Program-made: the position numbers and the translations under genes
Shown here: one piece after another, positions 26,078-34,225 of the stretch
Layout: every line of letters starts with the position of its first letter
How positions within the stretch are numbered: position 1 is the first letter of the stretch
Notes under the pieces: generated by a model
Told to the model about the DNA's origin: nothing
What the model saw: the letters and a program-made list of their open reading frames with translations, nothing else
The model's database searches: none
Source of the DNA: CAMAXB01 sp964476565
Lineage (GTDB): Bacteria > Verrucomicrobiota > Verrucomicrobiia > Opitutales > Opitutaceae
Reading direction: 5' to 3'
Length of the DNA: 64,000 bases
Assembly: GCA_964476565.1 (NCBI GenBank)
Contig: CAYZBG010000011.1
Location: 1-64,000, forward strand

Positions 26078-26097
26078 GTCGGTTCCGATACTCCTCC

Positions 26098-26131
26098 GCC
26101 CCCGTGACCGTTGACCGGCTCGGGGGCTTTT
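26098..26131 (+). terminator. Rho-independent terminator
   Basis: GCCCCCG at 26098-26104 pairs with CGGGGGC at 26121-26127 and is followed by TTTT. It lies 20 bases after the stop of the Arg/Glu-repeat protein gene and before the beta-barrel protein gene. Confidence 0.75.
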
Positions 26132-26159
26132 CGTCTCCTTCTCCTCTCCAGCTTCCACC

Positions 26160-26918
26160 ATGAACACCCTGACCCGATCCCTCCTGGGCGCCGGCTGCCT
26201 TGCGCTGCTGTCCAGCGCCGCCCAGGCCCAACTCACGCTTTCGACCGGCTTCGACTACACGAGCGGCGACTACGGCCTCACCGAGGACACCGACATGCTC
26301 GCCATTCCATTCACCGCGACCTACACGGTGGACCAATGGACCTGGCGGGCCTCGCTGCCCTACCTGCGCGTCAGCGGACCCGCCTACGTCGTGCCCGAAC
26401 TCGGGCAGGTGGGCACGGTCCGCCCGGTGAGCACCACCGAATCCGGCGTGGGCGATCTCGTGCTTTCGGGCACCTACGCGCTCGCCACGCAGCCCGGCCG
26501 CCCGGCCTTCGATTTCACCGGCAAGGTGAAACTGGGCACAGCGGACGAGGACAAGGGCCTCGGCACGGGGGAGACCGACTTCTACGCGCAGGCCGACGTG
26601 TATCAGGTTTATGGTGACTGGGCGCCGTTCGCCACGCTGGGGTACCGGGTGCTGGGTGACTCAGCGGACTTTGAACTGGAGAACGGGCTCTATGCCTCGG
26701 TCGGCGCCAGCTACCGCTGGTCGGAGCCGACCCGCGTGGGTGCAGTGTTCGACTGGCGCCAGCGCGCGGTGAGCGGGGGCGATGCCGCCGTCGAGCTCAC
26801 GCTCTTCGCCACCCATCGACTCAACGAACGCCTGCGCGTGCAGGCTTACGTGCTTGCCGGCTTCTCCGACGCGAGTCCCGACCACGGTGTGGGCGGCGTG
26901 CTCAGCTACGACTTCTGA
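26160..26918 (+). CDS. Outer-membrane beta-barrel protein (MetA-like)
   Basis: A 252-residue protein with a signal peptide cleaved near SAAQAQ (about residue 23). The remainder alternates polar and hydrophobic residues in strand-sized blocks and ends in a C-terminal phenylalanine (LSYDF), both hallmarks of outer-membrane beta-barrels. Motifs such as WRASLPYLRVSGPA, GVGDLVLSGTYAL and TGKVKLGTADEDKGLGTGE resemble the phenol-degradation MetA-like transporter family (PF13557). The transported substrate cannot be inferred. It overlaps the 3' end of the convergent TPR gene by 13 bases. Confidence 0.8.
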   Translation: MNTLTRSLLGAGCLALLSSAAQAQLTLSTGFDYTSGDYGLTEDTDMLAIPFTATYTVDQWTWRASLPYLRVSGPAYVVPELGQVGTVRPVSTTESGVGDLVLSGTYALATQPGRPAFDFTGKVKLGTADEDKGLGTGETDFYAQADVYQVYGDWAPFATLGYRVLGDSADFELENGLYASVGASYRWSEPTRVGAVFDWRQRAVSGGDAAVELTLFATHRLNERLRVQAYVLAGFSDASPDHGVGGVLSYDF

Positions 26919-27379
26919 GCCGCGCGCAGGCCCTCGAGGTCCGGGTCGGTCAACGCGAGCTCGGCAAAGGATTTCTCGAGGGCCACGGCGCGCGCCACGA
27001 GGATGCGCGCCGCGTCCTGGTCACCCCGCCGCGAGGCGTAGCAGCCGAGGTTGAAGTAGATCGTGGCCTCGCGCGGGTGCTGCCGCAGGGCCCGCCGAAG
27101 GATGCGTTCCGCCGCGGCAAGCGAGACGGAGCGCCGCGCCGCGTAGGCCCACGTGATCCAGCCCGCCGGATCCTCCGGGCGGTATTTCACCCAGGCGCGC
27201 GCGGCCGTGCGCAGCGGGCCCCACTGGCCGGCGGCCTGATGCAGAGCCATCCGAGCGGGCAGCACCTCAGGCCGGTTGCGCTCGGCCCGGGGGATGGCGC
27301 GCAGCTCGGCCGCCGCCTGCCGGAGCAGCCCGAGTTCCACGTATCCGTGGATATGGGACAAACGCCACCGGAGCAGCAT
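26906..27379 (-). CDS. TPR-containing protein
   Basis: A 157-residue helical protein without signal peptide. A TPR unit is readable as AERILRRALRQHPREATIYFNLGCYASRRGDQDAARILVARAV, split over about residues 90-135, with less regular helices before it. Proteins of this shape act as adaptors. It starts nine bases after the DsbA-like gene ends, so the two are probably co-transcribed with the AsmA-like gene upstream. Confidence 0.75.
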   Translation of the reverse strand: MLLRWRLSHIHGYVELGLLRQAAAELRAIPRAERNRPEVLPARMALHQAAGQWGPLRTAARAWVKYRPEDPAGWITWAYAARRSVSLAAAERILRRALRQHPREATIYFNLGCYASRRGDQDAARILVARAVALEKSFAELALTDPDLEGLRAAQKS

Positions 27380-27388
27380 GGTCGGCGC

Positions 27389-28060
27389 TCAGGCGGAGGG
27401 CGGCGGACCGTGATGGGCGGCGTACGCGGCGTAGGCCGCCGTGTCGGCCAGCATCGCCTCGATCGTCGCCGCGAGGGGCTCTGGCTGGATCAGGCCCGAA
27501 AACACAGCCTTGTCGCCGATCGTGTCGGTCAGGACGAAGGCGGGGCGCTGGGCGATCTGATGAGCGTGGAACTCCGCCGTCGAGGCGGCCACCCGGGCGC
27601 GCACCTCGGCGGAATCCGCCCGCGCGCGCAGGGGCTCCGGTGGGAGGCCGGCCGTGGCCGAGGCCACCGCCACCGCTTCGTCGATCCGACCCAGCCGCTG
27701 GCCTTCGCGCAGCGCGGCGTGGGCGAGCGCGAGGCGGACCCGTTCGTCGTCGGCCCCGAGAAAATCCCGGGCCGCCTCGGCCACGCGGTTGGGCGCGGTG
27801 TAGTCGTTCTCGGGTGACGGATCGACCCAGCCGCTGTTGAGCATGTACGGCGAACGCACGTGCAGGCCGCTGCGGCGGTAGAACCAGTCGCACTGCGCCG
27901 CGGAGTCCGGGAAGTCCGGCCGATTCATCAGCGCGATCTTCCAGGCAAACTCGACGCGCCCGGTGTACCGGGCCTTGAGCGCGGCCCAGGCCGGCTCGGC
28001 CCAGTGGCACCAGGAGGAGAAGATCTCGACGTAGTAGACGGCGCGGACGGCGGCAGACAT
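27389..28060 (-). CDS. DsbA-family thioredoxin-like protein with a single active-site Cys
   Basis: A 223-residue protein with the DsbA-like thioredoxin fold: the first strand-helix junction is VEIFSSWCHWAEPAW (about residues 11-25), and the cis-proline region RPAFVLTDTIGDKAVFSG lies near 170-190. At the normal CxxC position the sequence is CHWA, so the second cysteine is missing. No signal peptide is present, which points to a cytoplasmic enzyme such as a glutathione-dependent isomerase or FrnE-like protein rather than a periplasmic disulfide oxidase. Ten bases separate it from the AsmA-like gene. Confidence 0.75.
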   Translation of the reverse strand: MSAAVRAVYYVEIFSSWCHWAEPAWAALKARYTGRVEFAWKIALMNRPDFPDSAAQCDWFYRRSGLHVRSPYMLNSGWVDPSPENDYTAPNRVAEAARDFLGADDERVRLALAHAALREGQRLGRIDEAVAVASATAGLPPEPLRARADSAEVRARVAASTAEFHAHQIAQRPAFVLTDTIGDKAVFSGLIQPEPLAATIEAMLADTAAYAAYAAHHGPPPSA

Positions 28061-28070
28061 GGCGGCAGGA

Positions 28071-28820
28071 TTACTTCTTTTCGTTGCTGAAGAGTTTCCG
28101 GATACCTTCGCCGGCCTTTTGCGCCGCGTCGCCGAGCGCGTCCTTTGTGAGGCCGCCGGCCGAGCCGCCGATCTGCCCTGCGGCGGACGCGGCAGCGGAT
28201 ACGACGTTGGCCAGGACCTGACGCAGGATCGCGGTCGACAGTTGGGCCGGCGTGAGGCCGCCCTCCTTGACGCCGAGATCGGTGAGCGTGAGGGCGGGCA
28301 TCGGGACCGTCACGGCGGCCGTGCCGGCGCCCAGCGTGACGGTGCCGTTTTGGAGCACAAATTTTTTCAGGATGATCTTCTTGGGCGGACCGCTCTCAGT
28401 CGTTTCCGCTGCCGTGCCGGCGCCGGTCACCTTCTCGATGTGGTTCAGCAGCTCCTTGATGTTGCTGGTGATGATCTTCGTTTCGTAGACGAACTCCGGC
28501 TGGTCGATGCGGACCTCCTCGATCACGACGGTGTCGCCCAGCAGCGAGCCCGGGTCGACATCGAGGTGCACCTCGCCGAGGTAGAAGGCGCGGTCGCTCT
28601 GCCACCCCTCGGGGTTGCCCACGAGAAACCCCGTCAGCGTGCCCGAGCCGTTCAAGGGCGAGATGCGCGCGCTGGCGAGCTCGACCTTGGTGCCGGCGAG
28701 CTTCGGTCCCACGGTGGTGACGCCCGCTTTCACAAGGGAGCCGAGGAAGAAGGTGATGGCCACGACGGCCACGACGGCGAGCCCGGCAAGAACGGCGGCA
28801 AGAAGGAGCAGTTTTTTCAT
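28071..28820 (-). CDS. AsmA/DUF748-like membrane-anchored protein
   Basis: A 249-residue protein with one N-terminal membrane helix (about residues 3-28) and an exported body. The pattern GTKVELASARISPLNGSGTLTGFLVGNPEGW, followed by VVIEEVRIDQPEFVYE, resembles AsmA-like and DUF748 proteins, which are linked to envelope lipid transport and assembly. The C-terminus is Ala/Gly-rich and charged. The ATG at 28820 directly precedes the KKLLLLAAVLAG helix. Placement at the head of a small minus-strand operon with a DsbA-like and a TPR protein is noted; a shared function is not evident. Confidence 0.65.
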   Translation of the reverse strand: MKKLLLLAAVLAGLAVVAVVAITFFLGSLVKAGVTTVGPKLAGTKVELASARISPLNGSGTLTGFLVGNPEGWQSDRAFYLGEVHLDVDPGSLLGDTVVIEEVRIDQPEFVYETKIITSNIKELLNHIEKVTGAGTAAETTESGPPKKIILKKFVLQNGTVTLGAGTAAVTVPMPALTLTDLGVKEGGLTPAQLSTAILRQVLANVVSAAASAAGQIGGSAGGLTKDALGDAAQKAGEGIRKLFSNEKK

Positions 28821-28962
28821 GGCGGAGAAGGGGACAGACAGGGGGAAGACGCGGAGGTTCGACGGCAGAGCTTGGCAGACTGCCGGGGGATTGCAAAGGA
28901 TGCGTGCAGGAAACCAACCCGTGCGCAGCCCCGCCCCGCACCCTGCGCTAAACTTTTTTTGC

Positions 28963-30453
28963 ATGAGTTCACCTTTTCCCCGCCTGACCGCCGACGAAGC
29001 AGCTGCGTTGATCCAAGATCGTGACGTTATCGGCTTCAGCGGTTTCACGCCGGCCGGTGCGGCCAAGGCCATTCCGCGTGCGCTCGCTGCCCGGGCCCGG
29101 GCCGAGCAGGCCGCGGGCCGCCCGTTCAAGGTGGGGGTGATCACTGGCGCGTCCACCGGCCCGTCGCTCGACGGCGAACTGGCGCGGGCCAACGCCGTCC
29201 TCTTCCGCACGCCGTACCAATCCGACCCCGATCTGCGCAAACGCATCAATGCCGGCGAGGTCCAGTTCTTCGACATGCACCTCTCCATGCTGCCGCAGGC
29301 GGTGCGCTACGGGTTCCTCGGTCGGATGAAGTTCGCCGTGGTCGAGGCCTGCGAGGTGTTTCCCGGCGGGGAAATCGTGCTCACCACTTCGGTCGGGGCA
29401 TCGCCCACGTTTTGCCATACCGCCGACAAGGTCATCATTGAGCTCAACCGCGCCCATTCGCCGGCCCTGCGCGGCTTTCACGACATCTACGAACCGCGCG
29501 ATCCGCCGCACCGGCGCGAGATTCCGGTGTTCAGCGTGCGCGACCGCGTCGGCTCACCGGTCGTGACGATCGATCCGTCGCGCATCGCCGGCATCGTCGA
29601 GACGAACCTGCCGGACGAGTGCGGCAAGTTCGAGCCCCCGAGCGACGTCACGCGTCGGATCGGATTGAACGTGGCTGAGTTCCTCGCCGGCGAACGCCGC
29701 CGGGGCACGATTCCGTCGCCCTTCCTGCCCATCCAGTCGGGCGTCGGCGATATCGCCAACGCGGTGCTGGCGGCGATGGGCGAGCACCCGGAAATCCCGC
29801 CCTTCGAGATGTATTCGGAGGTCCTGCAGGACGCCGTCTTCAAACTCCTGCGCAGCGAAAAACTCCTGTTTGCGAGCACGACGGCCGTGACCGTCAGCCG
29901 CGAGATGAACCGGGAGTTTCTCGACAACCTCGACTTCTACCGCCGTCGCATCGTCATGCGTCCGCAGGAGATCTCGAACCACCCGGAGGTCATCCGCCGT
30001 CTCGGCATCATCTCGATCAATGCCGCGATCGAGGCCGACGTCTTTGGCAACATCAACAGCACCCACGTGCTTGGGAAGAGCCTGATGAACGGGATCGGCG
30101 GTTCCGGTGACTTCACGCGCAACGCCTTCATCTCGATCTTCGTCTGCCCCTCGCTCCAGAAGGGCGGAAAGATCAGCACGATCGTGCCGCTCGTCAGCCA
30201 CGCCGACCACAGCGAGCATTCGGTGCAGGTGATCATCACCGACCAGGGCATCGCCGACCTGCGTGGCAAATCGCCGCACGAACGCGCAAACCTCATCGCC
30301 GACCGCTGCGCCCACCCGGATTTCCGGGAGGCGTTGCGCCGCTACGTCGACCACACCCGCGACGGCCAGACCCCGCAGTCCCTCGGGCGCGCGTTCGCGT
30401 TTCACGAACAGTTCCTGCGCACGGGCGATATGCGGGGTGCGGATGTGGGGTAG
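28963..30453 (+). CDS. Acetyl-CoA hydrolase / succinate CoA-transferase family protein
   Basis: A 496-residue protein of the Cat1/AarC class of CoA-transferases, which exchange CoA between acetyl-CoA and succinate or hydrolyse acetyl-CoA. The N-terminal DVIGFSGFTPAGAAKAIPRAL, the block FEMYSEVLQDAVFKLL, whose glutamate is the likely covalent CoA carrier, and EADVFGNINSTHVLG with GIGGSGDFTRNAFISIF are family hallmarks. The ATG at 28963 was chosen because the region upstream is the leader of the divergent gene. It is probably a monocistronic gene followed by a large inverted repeat. Confidence 0.92.
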   Translation: MSSPFPRLTADEAAALIQDRDVIGFSGFTPAGAAKAIPRALAARARAEQAAGRPFKVGVITGASTGPSLDGELARANAVLFRTPYQSDPDLRKRINAGEVQFFDMHLSMLPQAVRYGFLGRMKFAVVEACEVFPGGEIVLTTSVGASPTFCHTADKVIIELNRAHSPALRGFHDIYEPRDPPHRREIPVFSVRDRVGSPVVTIDPSRIAGIVETNLPDECGKFEPPSDVTRRIGLNVAEFLAGERRRGTIPSPFLPIQSGVGDIANAVLAAMGEHPEIPPFEMYSEVLQDAVFKLLRSEKLLFASTTAVTVSREMNREFLDNLDFYRRRIVMRPQEISNHPEVIRRLGIISINAAIEADVFGNINSTHVLGKSLMNGIGGSGDFTRNAFISIFVCPSLQKGGKISTIVPLVSHADHSEHSVQVIITDQGIADLRGKSPHERANLIADRCAHPDFREALRRYVDHTRDGQTPQSLGRAFAFHEQFLRTGDMRGADVG

Positions 30454-30461
30454 GGCGGGGC

Positions 30462-30597
30462 GGGGAAATCACAAAGGCCAACTTCCAAACGCCAAAAAAC
30501 TCTCAATCGGACCAAATTCCGAATTCGACCACAGCATCGAGTTCGAGATTTTCTCGGGGTTCTTTGGCGTTTGTAAGTTGGCCTTTGTGATTTCCCC
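30462..30597. repeat. Large inverted repeat (35-bp arms)
   Basis: Left arm 30462-30496 and right arm 30563-30597 are reverse complements at 34 of 35 positions, separated by a 66-base spacer. The inner sequence has a weaker secondary match (GAATTCGA against TCGAGTTC). The arms begin GGGGAAATCACAAAGGCC and include CCAAACGCCAAA, also found in the array at 24408. The element fills most of the gap between the CoA-transferase and the TIGR03067 gene. As RNA it would form a very stable hairpin. Confidence 0.9.
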
Positions 30598-30620
30598 ATC
30601 TCTCGCTCCATTTTCTCCCG

Positions 30621-30965
30621 ATGCTCAATGGAACCTGGGTGCCGCTTGCGGCCGAGTTTTCCGGACAATCGATCCCGCTTCCGCCCACCCGGTGGATCAT
30701 CGACGGGGAGCGTTATATCGTCGAGGCGGAGGCCGGGCAGGACGCGGGCAGCCTCGTGATCGATGCGACGGCGACGCCGGCCACGGTCGACCTGATCGGC
30801 CGGACCGGCCCCAACGCGGGCAAGACCCTGCGGGCGATCTTCCGGCTGCGCGGCGACCTGCTCCAGCTGTGCTATGAGGTCGGCGACACCCCCGTCCGGC
30901 CCACCGCCTTTGTGACCGCCCGCGGTTCCATGGCCTTGACGGTGCGCTATCGGCGGGTCCAATAA
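30621..30965 (+). CDS. TIGR03067-type domain protein
   Basis: A 114-residue protein matching by eye the TIGR03067 family common in Planctomycetes and Verrucomicrobia. The opening LNGTWVPLAAEFSGQSIP, the central ATPATVDLIGRTGPNAGKTL with AIFRLRGDLLQLCYE, and the terminal beta-strand block (SMALTVRYRR) follow the family pattern GTW...DL...GPN.GKT...I....GD.L..C. No signal peptide is present, unlike many relatives. Function of the family is unknown. The start at 30621 follows directly after the large inverted repeat, so its expression may be affected by that structure. Confidence 0.8.
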   Translation: MLNGTWVPLAAEFSGQSIPLPPTRWIIDGERYIVEAEAGQDAGSLVIDATATPATVDLIGRTGPNAGKTLRAIFRLRGDLLQLCYEVGDTPVRPTAFVTARGSMALTVRYRRVQ

Positions 30966-31111
30966 GAGGCGCGGAAGGCGGACCGTCCCGGGAGGCGGTC
31001 CGAGTGGGCGGCGTTTTTCTCGGGTTCCGGCTGGCCGGCAGGTCGGCGGGGGCGCGGGTAATTTCGTTTGCCAATCCCGGTTTTGAAACGTTTCCACCCC
31101 TGTTGAACACC

Positions 31112-32956
31112 ATGGCGTCCAATTACACCGAAGCCTCCATCAAGACCCTGTCCCCGCTCGAGCACATCCGGCTGCGGCCAGGTATGTACATCGGCCGGCT
31201 GGGCAACGGAGCCCATCCCGAGGACGGCATCTATGTGCTGCTCAAGGAGACCATCGACAACTGCATCGACGAGTTCACGATGGGTTTCGGCAAGAAGGTC
31301 GAGATCGAGCTGATCGACCGCACCCTCCGCGTGCGCGACTACGGCCGCGGCATCCCGCTCGGCAAGCTCGTCGAGTGCGTGTCGATCATCAACACCGGCG
31401 CGAAGTACGACAGCGAGACGTTCAAGAAGGCGATCGGCCTCAACGGTGTCGGCCAGAAGGCGGTCAACGCACTCGCCCTTGAGTACCGCGCCCAGGCATT
31501 CCGCGACGGACAGACCCGCGCGGTGGAGTTCTACCAGGGCAAACTGAAGAAGGACGGGAAGGTGGTCGCGGCCAAGGACGAGAAGAACGGCACGCTGGTC
31601 GAGTTCACCCCCGACGAGGCGCTCTTCGGCAAGGATTTCAAGTTCCGCGCGGAGTTCATCGAGGAGATGCTGTGGAACTATGCCTACCTCAACCGCGGCC
31701 TGACCCTCGTCTTCAACGGCAAGAGCTACAAGTCGGAGAACGGGCTCAAGGACCTGCTCACGAAGAAGCTCACCGGCGAGCCGCTGTACCCGCTCATCCA
31801 TCTCGAGGGCGACGACATCGAGGTCGCGATGACCCACGGCGGACACTACGGCGAAGAGTACTGGTCCTTCGTCAACGGCCAGCACACGACCATGGGCGGC
31901 ACGCACTTGGCTGCCTTCCGCGAGGCGCTCGTCTCGACGGTGCGCAATTTCTACAAGAAGGACTACGACGCCGCCGACATTCGCCAGTCGATCGTCGCCG
32001 CGATCTCGGTCCGCGTGATGGAGCCGGTGTTCGAGTCGCAGACCAAGACCAAGCTCGGTTCGAACGACATCGGCCCGGGCGGTCCGTCGATCCGGCAGTT
32101 CGTCACGAACTTCATGCAGTCGCAGCTCGACAACTGGCTGCACCGCAATCTCGAGGCGGCCGAGGTGCTCAAGCGCAAGATCGAGGACAGTGAGCGCGAG
32201 CGCAAGGAGCTCTCCGGCATCCGCAACCTCGCCCGCGAACGCGCCAAGAAGGCCTCGCTGCACAACCGCAAGCTGCGCGACTGCCGGGTGCACCTCGACT
32301 CGAAGGACAAGCGCGCCGAGGAGAGCACATTGTTCATCGTCGAGGGTGATTCCGCCTCCGGTTCGCTCACCGCCTCGCGTGACGTGCAGACCCAGGCGGT
32401 CTTCGCCTTGAAGGGCAAGCCGCTCAACACCTACGGTCTGACCAAGAAGGTTATCTACGAGAACGAGGAGTTCCACCTGCTCCAGAGCGCGCTCAACATC
32501 GAGGATGGCCTCGACAACCTGCGCTACAACCGGGTGATCATCGCGACCGATGCGGACGTCGACGGCATGCACATCCGCCTGCTGCTGCTGTCGTTCTTCC
32601 TGCAGTTCTTCCCCGAGCTCATCACCAACGGCCACCTCTTCATCCTCGAGACCCCGCTCTTCCGCGTGCGCAACAAGAAGGAGACGATCTACTGCTACTC
32701 CGAGGCGGAGAAGGAAGCGGCGCTGAGGAAGCTCGGGTCCAACGCGGAGATCACGCGTTTCAAGGGCCTTGGCGAGGTCAGTGCCAACGAGTTCAAGGAC
32801 TTCATCGGCGAGAACATCCGCCTCGAACCCGTCACGCTCGCCCACCTGCAGAACAGCAACGAGCTGCTCAGCTTCTACATGGGCAAGAACACCCCGCAGC
32901 GTCAGGAGTTCATCATCGACAATCTGCGGGTCGAGAAGGACCTCGTCGAGGTCTGA
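31112..32956 (+). CDS. parE: DNA topoisomerase IV subunit B
   Basis: A 614-residue type IIA topoisomerase ATPase subunit. The GHKL ATPase region shows LEHIRLRPGMYIG, KETIDNCIDEF (Mg/ATP glutamate and asparagine), DYGRGIPLG and GLNGVGQKAVNAL; the TOPRIM domain shows FIVEGDSASGS near residue 408 and IIATDADVDGMHIR. The length and the KETIDN form suggest ParE-like rather than housekeeping GyrB, but gyrase cannot be excluded. The ATG at 31112 gives ASNYTEASIKTLSPLEHI. The subunit A gene is only one gene downstream, supporting a pair that decatenates chromosomes. Confidence 0.9.
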   Translation: MASNYTEASIKTLSPLEHIRLRPGMYIGRLGNGAHPEDGIYVLLKETIDNCIDEFTMGFGKKVEIELIDRTLRVRDYGRGIPLGKLVECVSIINTGAKYDSETFKKAIGLNGVGQKAVNALALEYRAQAFRDGQTRAVEFYQGKLKKDGKVVAAKDEKNGTLVEFTPDEALFGKDFKFRAEFIEEMLWNYAYLNRGLTLVFNGKSYKSENGLKDLLTKKLTGEPLYPLIHLEGDDIEVAMTHGGHYGEEYWSFVNGQHTTMGGTHLAAFREALVSTVRNFYKKDYDAADIRQSIVAAISVRVMEPVFESQTKTKLGSNDIGPGGPSIRQFVTNFMQSQLDNWLHRNLEAAEVLKRKIEDSERERKELSGIRNLARERAKKASLHNRKLRDCRVHLDSKDKRAEESTLFIVEGDSASGSLTASRDVQTQAVFALKGKPLNTYGLTKKVIYENEEFHLLQSALNIEDGLDNLRYNRVIIATDADVDGMHIRLLLLSFFLQFFPELITNGHLFILETPLFRVRNKKETIYCYSEAEKEAALRKLGSNAEITRFKGLGEVSANEFKDFIGENIRLEPVTLAHLQNSNELLSFYMGKNTPQRQEFIIDNLRVEKDLVEV

Positions 32957-32991
32957 GCCCCGGCCGTCCCGCTCCGCCTGCGTCCTCCGAC

Positions 32992-34218
32992 ATGTCGTCC
33001 CGCCCGGTCCGCCTCATCTCGCTCGTGCTCCTCGTGGTGCTCGGCCTGTCGGGCTGCGCCACCGCACCGCGGGTCTGGCAGGAGCCGCCTGCCTTGTCGG
33101 CGGACGCCCGCGAGGCGCTCAACCTGCAGGTCTACGACCGCGCGGCGGATCGCGTGGCGGACAAGTTCTTCGATGCGTCCCTCCGCGGCGTCGACTGGCC
33201 GGCGGCGCGCGCCCGCCACCGCGAGGCTGCCCGCACTGCCAAGGACGACGAGACGCTCTACCGTGCGATCAACGCGTTGCTCGCCGAATTGGGCGAGTCC
33301 CACACCGTCGCCGTGCCCCCGCGGGAAGCGTTTCAGGAACGCCATCGCACGCGGGTCCTCACGGGCTTCACCATGCGCCCGCTCGAGGGCCAGTGGGTCA
33401 TTACGCGCGTGCTGCCCGGGTCGGCCGCCGAAGCGGCCGGCGTCCGCCGCGGCTGGATTGTCCGTTCCCGGGACGGGGCGCCGCTCGAGCGTCGTGCGCC
33501 GCGCTTCACCATGACCCCCGGCCAGGCGGTGCAATTTGAGTTCGTCGATGAACTGGATCAGGTGCGGGCGATGACTTTGGTGGCCGGGCCGGTCGACTCC
33601 ACCCCGGCGCGCGAGGCGCGGCACCTGGAGGACGGTACGCTCTATGTGCGCTTCGAACGCTTCGACCTCGCCTCCATCCGCTGGTTGAGCGCGCAGCTCG
33701 AGGCGAATCGCGATGCGCCGGCGGCCATCATCGATGTACGCGACAATCCGGGAGGTCTCCTGATGTCGGCCCGCTTGGCGATCGCTGAGTTCTTCCCTCG
33801 CCGCGTCGAGATCGGCACCTTCGTGCAGCGCGGCGGCCGCGAGAAGGAGACCCGTTCGTTGACCTGGGGAGCGGCCCAGTACGCGGGCCCGGTAGCCGTG
33901 CTCGTGAACGGTCAGTCCGCGAGCTCGGCGGAGATCTTTGCCCATGTCCTGCAGCACCACCGGCGGGCCGTGATCGTCGGTCAGACCACCGCCGGGGCCG
34001 TGATCGCCGCCCTCGAGTACGCGCTGCCCGACCGCGGACGGCTGCAGGTGCCGATCCTCGATTACCTCGGACTGGACGGCAAACGCCTGGAAGGCGCCGG
34101 CGTGCGGCCGGACGTGCCGGTGATGCCCTCTCTCGCCGATCTGCGCCAGGGCACCGACCGCGAACTCGCCGCTGCACGCGAAGCCTTGCACCGGGACGCC
34201 CCCGTCCCCACCTCCTGA
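32992..34218 (+). CDS. S41-family C-terminal processing protease lipoprotein
   Basis: A 408-residue exported protease. The signal peptide ends in the lipobox LSGC (about residue 21). A PDZ domain is recognisable near residues 120-185 (WVITRVLPGSAAEAAGVRRGW), followed by the catalytic S41 domain: IIDVRDNPGGLL, then NGQSASSAEIFAHVL with the presumed nucleophile serine near residue 310 and GQTTAGAVIA. Tail-specific proteases cleave C-termini of envelope proteins. It is wedged between parE (35-base gap) and parC (7-base gap), an unexpected placement. Confidence 0.9.
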   Translation: MSSRPVRLISLVLLVVLGLSGCATAPRVWQEPPALSADAREALNLQVYDRAADRVADKFFDASLRGVDWPAARARHREAARTAKDDETLYRAINALLAELGESHTVAVPPREAFQERHRTRVLTGFTMRPLEGQWVITRVLPGSAAEAAGVRRGWIVRSRDGAPLERRAPRFTMTPGQAVQFEFVDELDQVRAMTLVAGPVDSTPAREARHLEDGTLYVRFERFDLASIRWLSAQLEANRDAPAAIIDVRDNPGGLLMSARLAIAEFFPRRVEIGTFVQRGGREKETRSLTWGAAQYAGPVAVLVNGQSASSAEIFAHVLQHHRRAVIVGQTTAGAVIAALEYALPDRGRLQVPILDYLGLDGKRLEGAGVRPDVPVMPSLADLRQGTDRELAAAREALHRDAPVPTS

Positions 34219-34225
34219 CTTTCCC

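Noticed and set aside
30947..32845. A 632-codon antisense frame over parE
   Set aside because: Antisense artefact; parE has every ATPase and TOPRIM motif.
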